Assembly (NCBI GenBank): GCA_964242945.1
Contig: CAXTCF010000225.1
Span: 1 to 5,313 of the forward strand
From: Mesorhizobium_B sp964242945
Lineage (GTDB): Bacteria > Pseudomonadota > Alphaproteobacteria > Rhizobiales > Rhizobiaceae
Reading direction: 5' to 3'
Length of the DNA: 5,313 nucleotides
Under the pieces are notes generated by a model. That model was given only the letters and a program-made list of their open reading frames with translations, had not been told where the DNA came from and did not search any database. Numbering within the stretch: position 1 is the stretch's first letter; every line of letters begins with the position of its first letter. The translations under genes and the position numbers were made by a program. Below, in pieces: positions 5,168-5,313 of the stretch.

Positions 5168-5186
5168 GTTTCCTTGTAATGGAAAC
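5168..5186. repeat. Inverted repeat GTTTCC-N7-GGAAAC in a divergent intergenic region
   Basis: GTTTCC (5168-5173) and GGAAAC (5181-5186) form a perfect 6-bp inverted repeat with a 7-base AT-rich centre, 25 bp upstream of the minus-strand hydrolase start and about 36 bp before the structured RNA on the plus strand. Size and position suit an operator for either transcription unit. No regulator is identified. Confidence 0.35.
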
Positions 5187-5221
5187 CTGTCACGGAAGTT
5201 CGACGTTTGGGAGACAAAGGT

Positions 5222-5313
5222 GGGACCGGAAGGAGCCTTGGGTCGAAAGCGCTTCCGGTCCCTGCTGACCCGGATGGAAGGGACGATGCACCCGGTTCGG
5301 CATCGGGGGACCC
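5222..5313 (+). promoter_or_regulatory. Structured 5' leader RNA, cut by the window edge (possible serC-type leader)
   Basis: A perfect 11-bp stem GGGACCGGAAG/CTTCCGGTCCC (5222-5232 with 5252-5262) encloses a 19-base loop. GGGTC in that loop (5240-5244) can pair with GACCC just after the stem (5267-5271), giving an H-type pseudoknot. A second hairpin CGATGC/GCATCG (5284-5289 with 5300-5305) follows. The terminal GGGACC (5307-5312) could instead pair with GGTCCC (5257-5262), breaking the first stem, as a switch would. No convincing complete gene lies here, so this is probably the leader of a plus-strand gene outside the window. The alphaproteobacterial serC leader is a candidate from memory only. 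Strand is inferred from the divergent hydrolase. Confidence 0.5.

Noticed and set aside
4277..5179. A 300-codon open frame on the plus strand
   Set aside because: It lies antisense to the alpha/beta hydrolase, which has a complete catalytic triad and family motifs. The plus-strand product is rich in Arg, Ala, Gly and Gln with no recognisable motif, which is typical of a mirror frame in high-GC DNA.
5179..5268. A 29-codon frame with four serine codons inside the proposed leader, as a possible attenuation peptide
   Set aside because: No Shine-Dalgarno precedes the ATG, the serines are scattered instead of forming a run, and the frame runs through the perfect stem. Chance is the simpler reading.

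Overview
The window looks like chromosomal DNA from an alphaproteobacterium of the order Hyphomicrobiales (Rhizobiales). The evidence is high GC content, a CpdR-type receiver protein, promoters with a CTTGAC-like -35, and a small RNA matching the alphaproteobacterial suhB/MmgR (alpha-r8) design. From memory, the order cpdR, N-formylglutamate amidohydrolase, MmgR-type sRNA, IMPase-family phosphatase, alpha/beta hydrolase resembles the Sinorhizobium meliloti cpdR1 region. I could not check that by alignment.

Layout: positions 45-710 (minus) encode a class I methyltransferase-like protein of unknown substrate. Upstream of it, on the same strand, is tRNA-Val(GAC) at 793-867, with an encoded CCA and its own promoter. 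Next on the minus strand is cpdR (939-1301), a single-domain response regulator, with a recognisable promoter at 1382-1410. Divergent from cpdR is an N-formylglutamate amidohydrolase (1521-2417, plus, TTG start). A compact toxin-antitoxin pair of RelE/HigB plus XRE type (2555-3179, plus) follows, and looks like an accessory insertion in an otherwise housekeeping neighbourhood.

The 230 bases between the antitoxin and the next gene hold a complete sRNA gene on the minus strand (about 3213-3296): promoter, UUCG-capped hairpin, two exposed CCUCC anti-Shine-Dalgarno segments and a strong intrinsic terminator. Plus-strand hisN (histidinol-phosphatase of the inositol-monophosphatase fold, 3409-4194) follows, and overlaps the 3' end of a convergent lysophospholipase-like alpha/beta hydrolase (4181-5143, minus) by 14 bp. 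The last ~100 bases hold no complete gene. They contain a long perfect stem with a possible pseudoknot and a second hairpin, and look like the start of a structured 5' leader for a plus-strand gene beyond the window. An alphaproteobacterial serC-type leader is one candidate.

The genes do not form one pathway. They are separate small transcription units: cell-cycle proteolysis control (CpdR), histidine-related metabolism (formylglutamate hydrolysis, histidinol phosphate hydrolysis), post-transcriptional regulation (sRNA), a self-contained TA module and a lipid/ester hydrolase. The least ordinary elements are the sRNA, the TA module next to it and the structured RNA at the right edge. No CRISPR array, insertion sequence or phage gene is visible.
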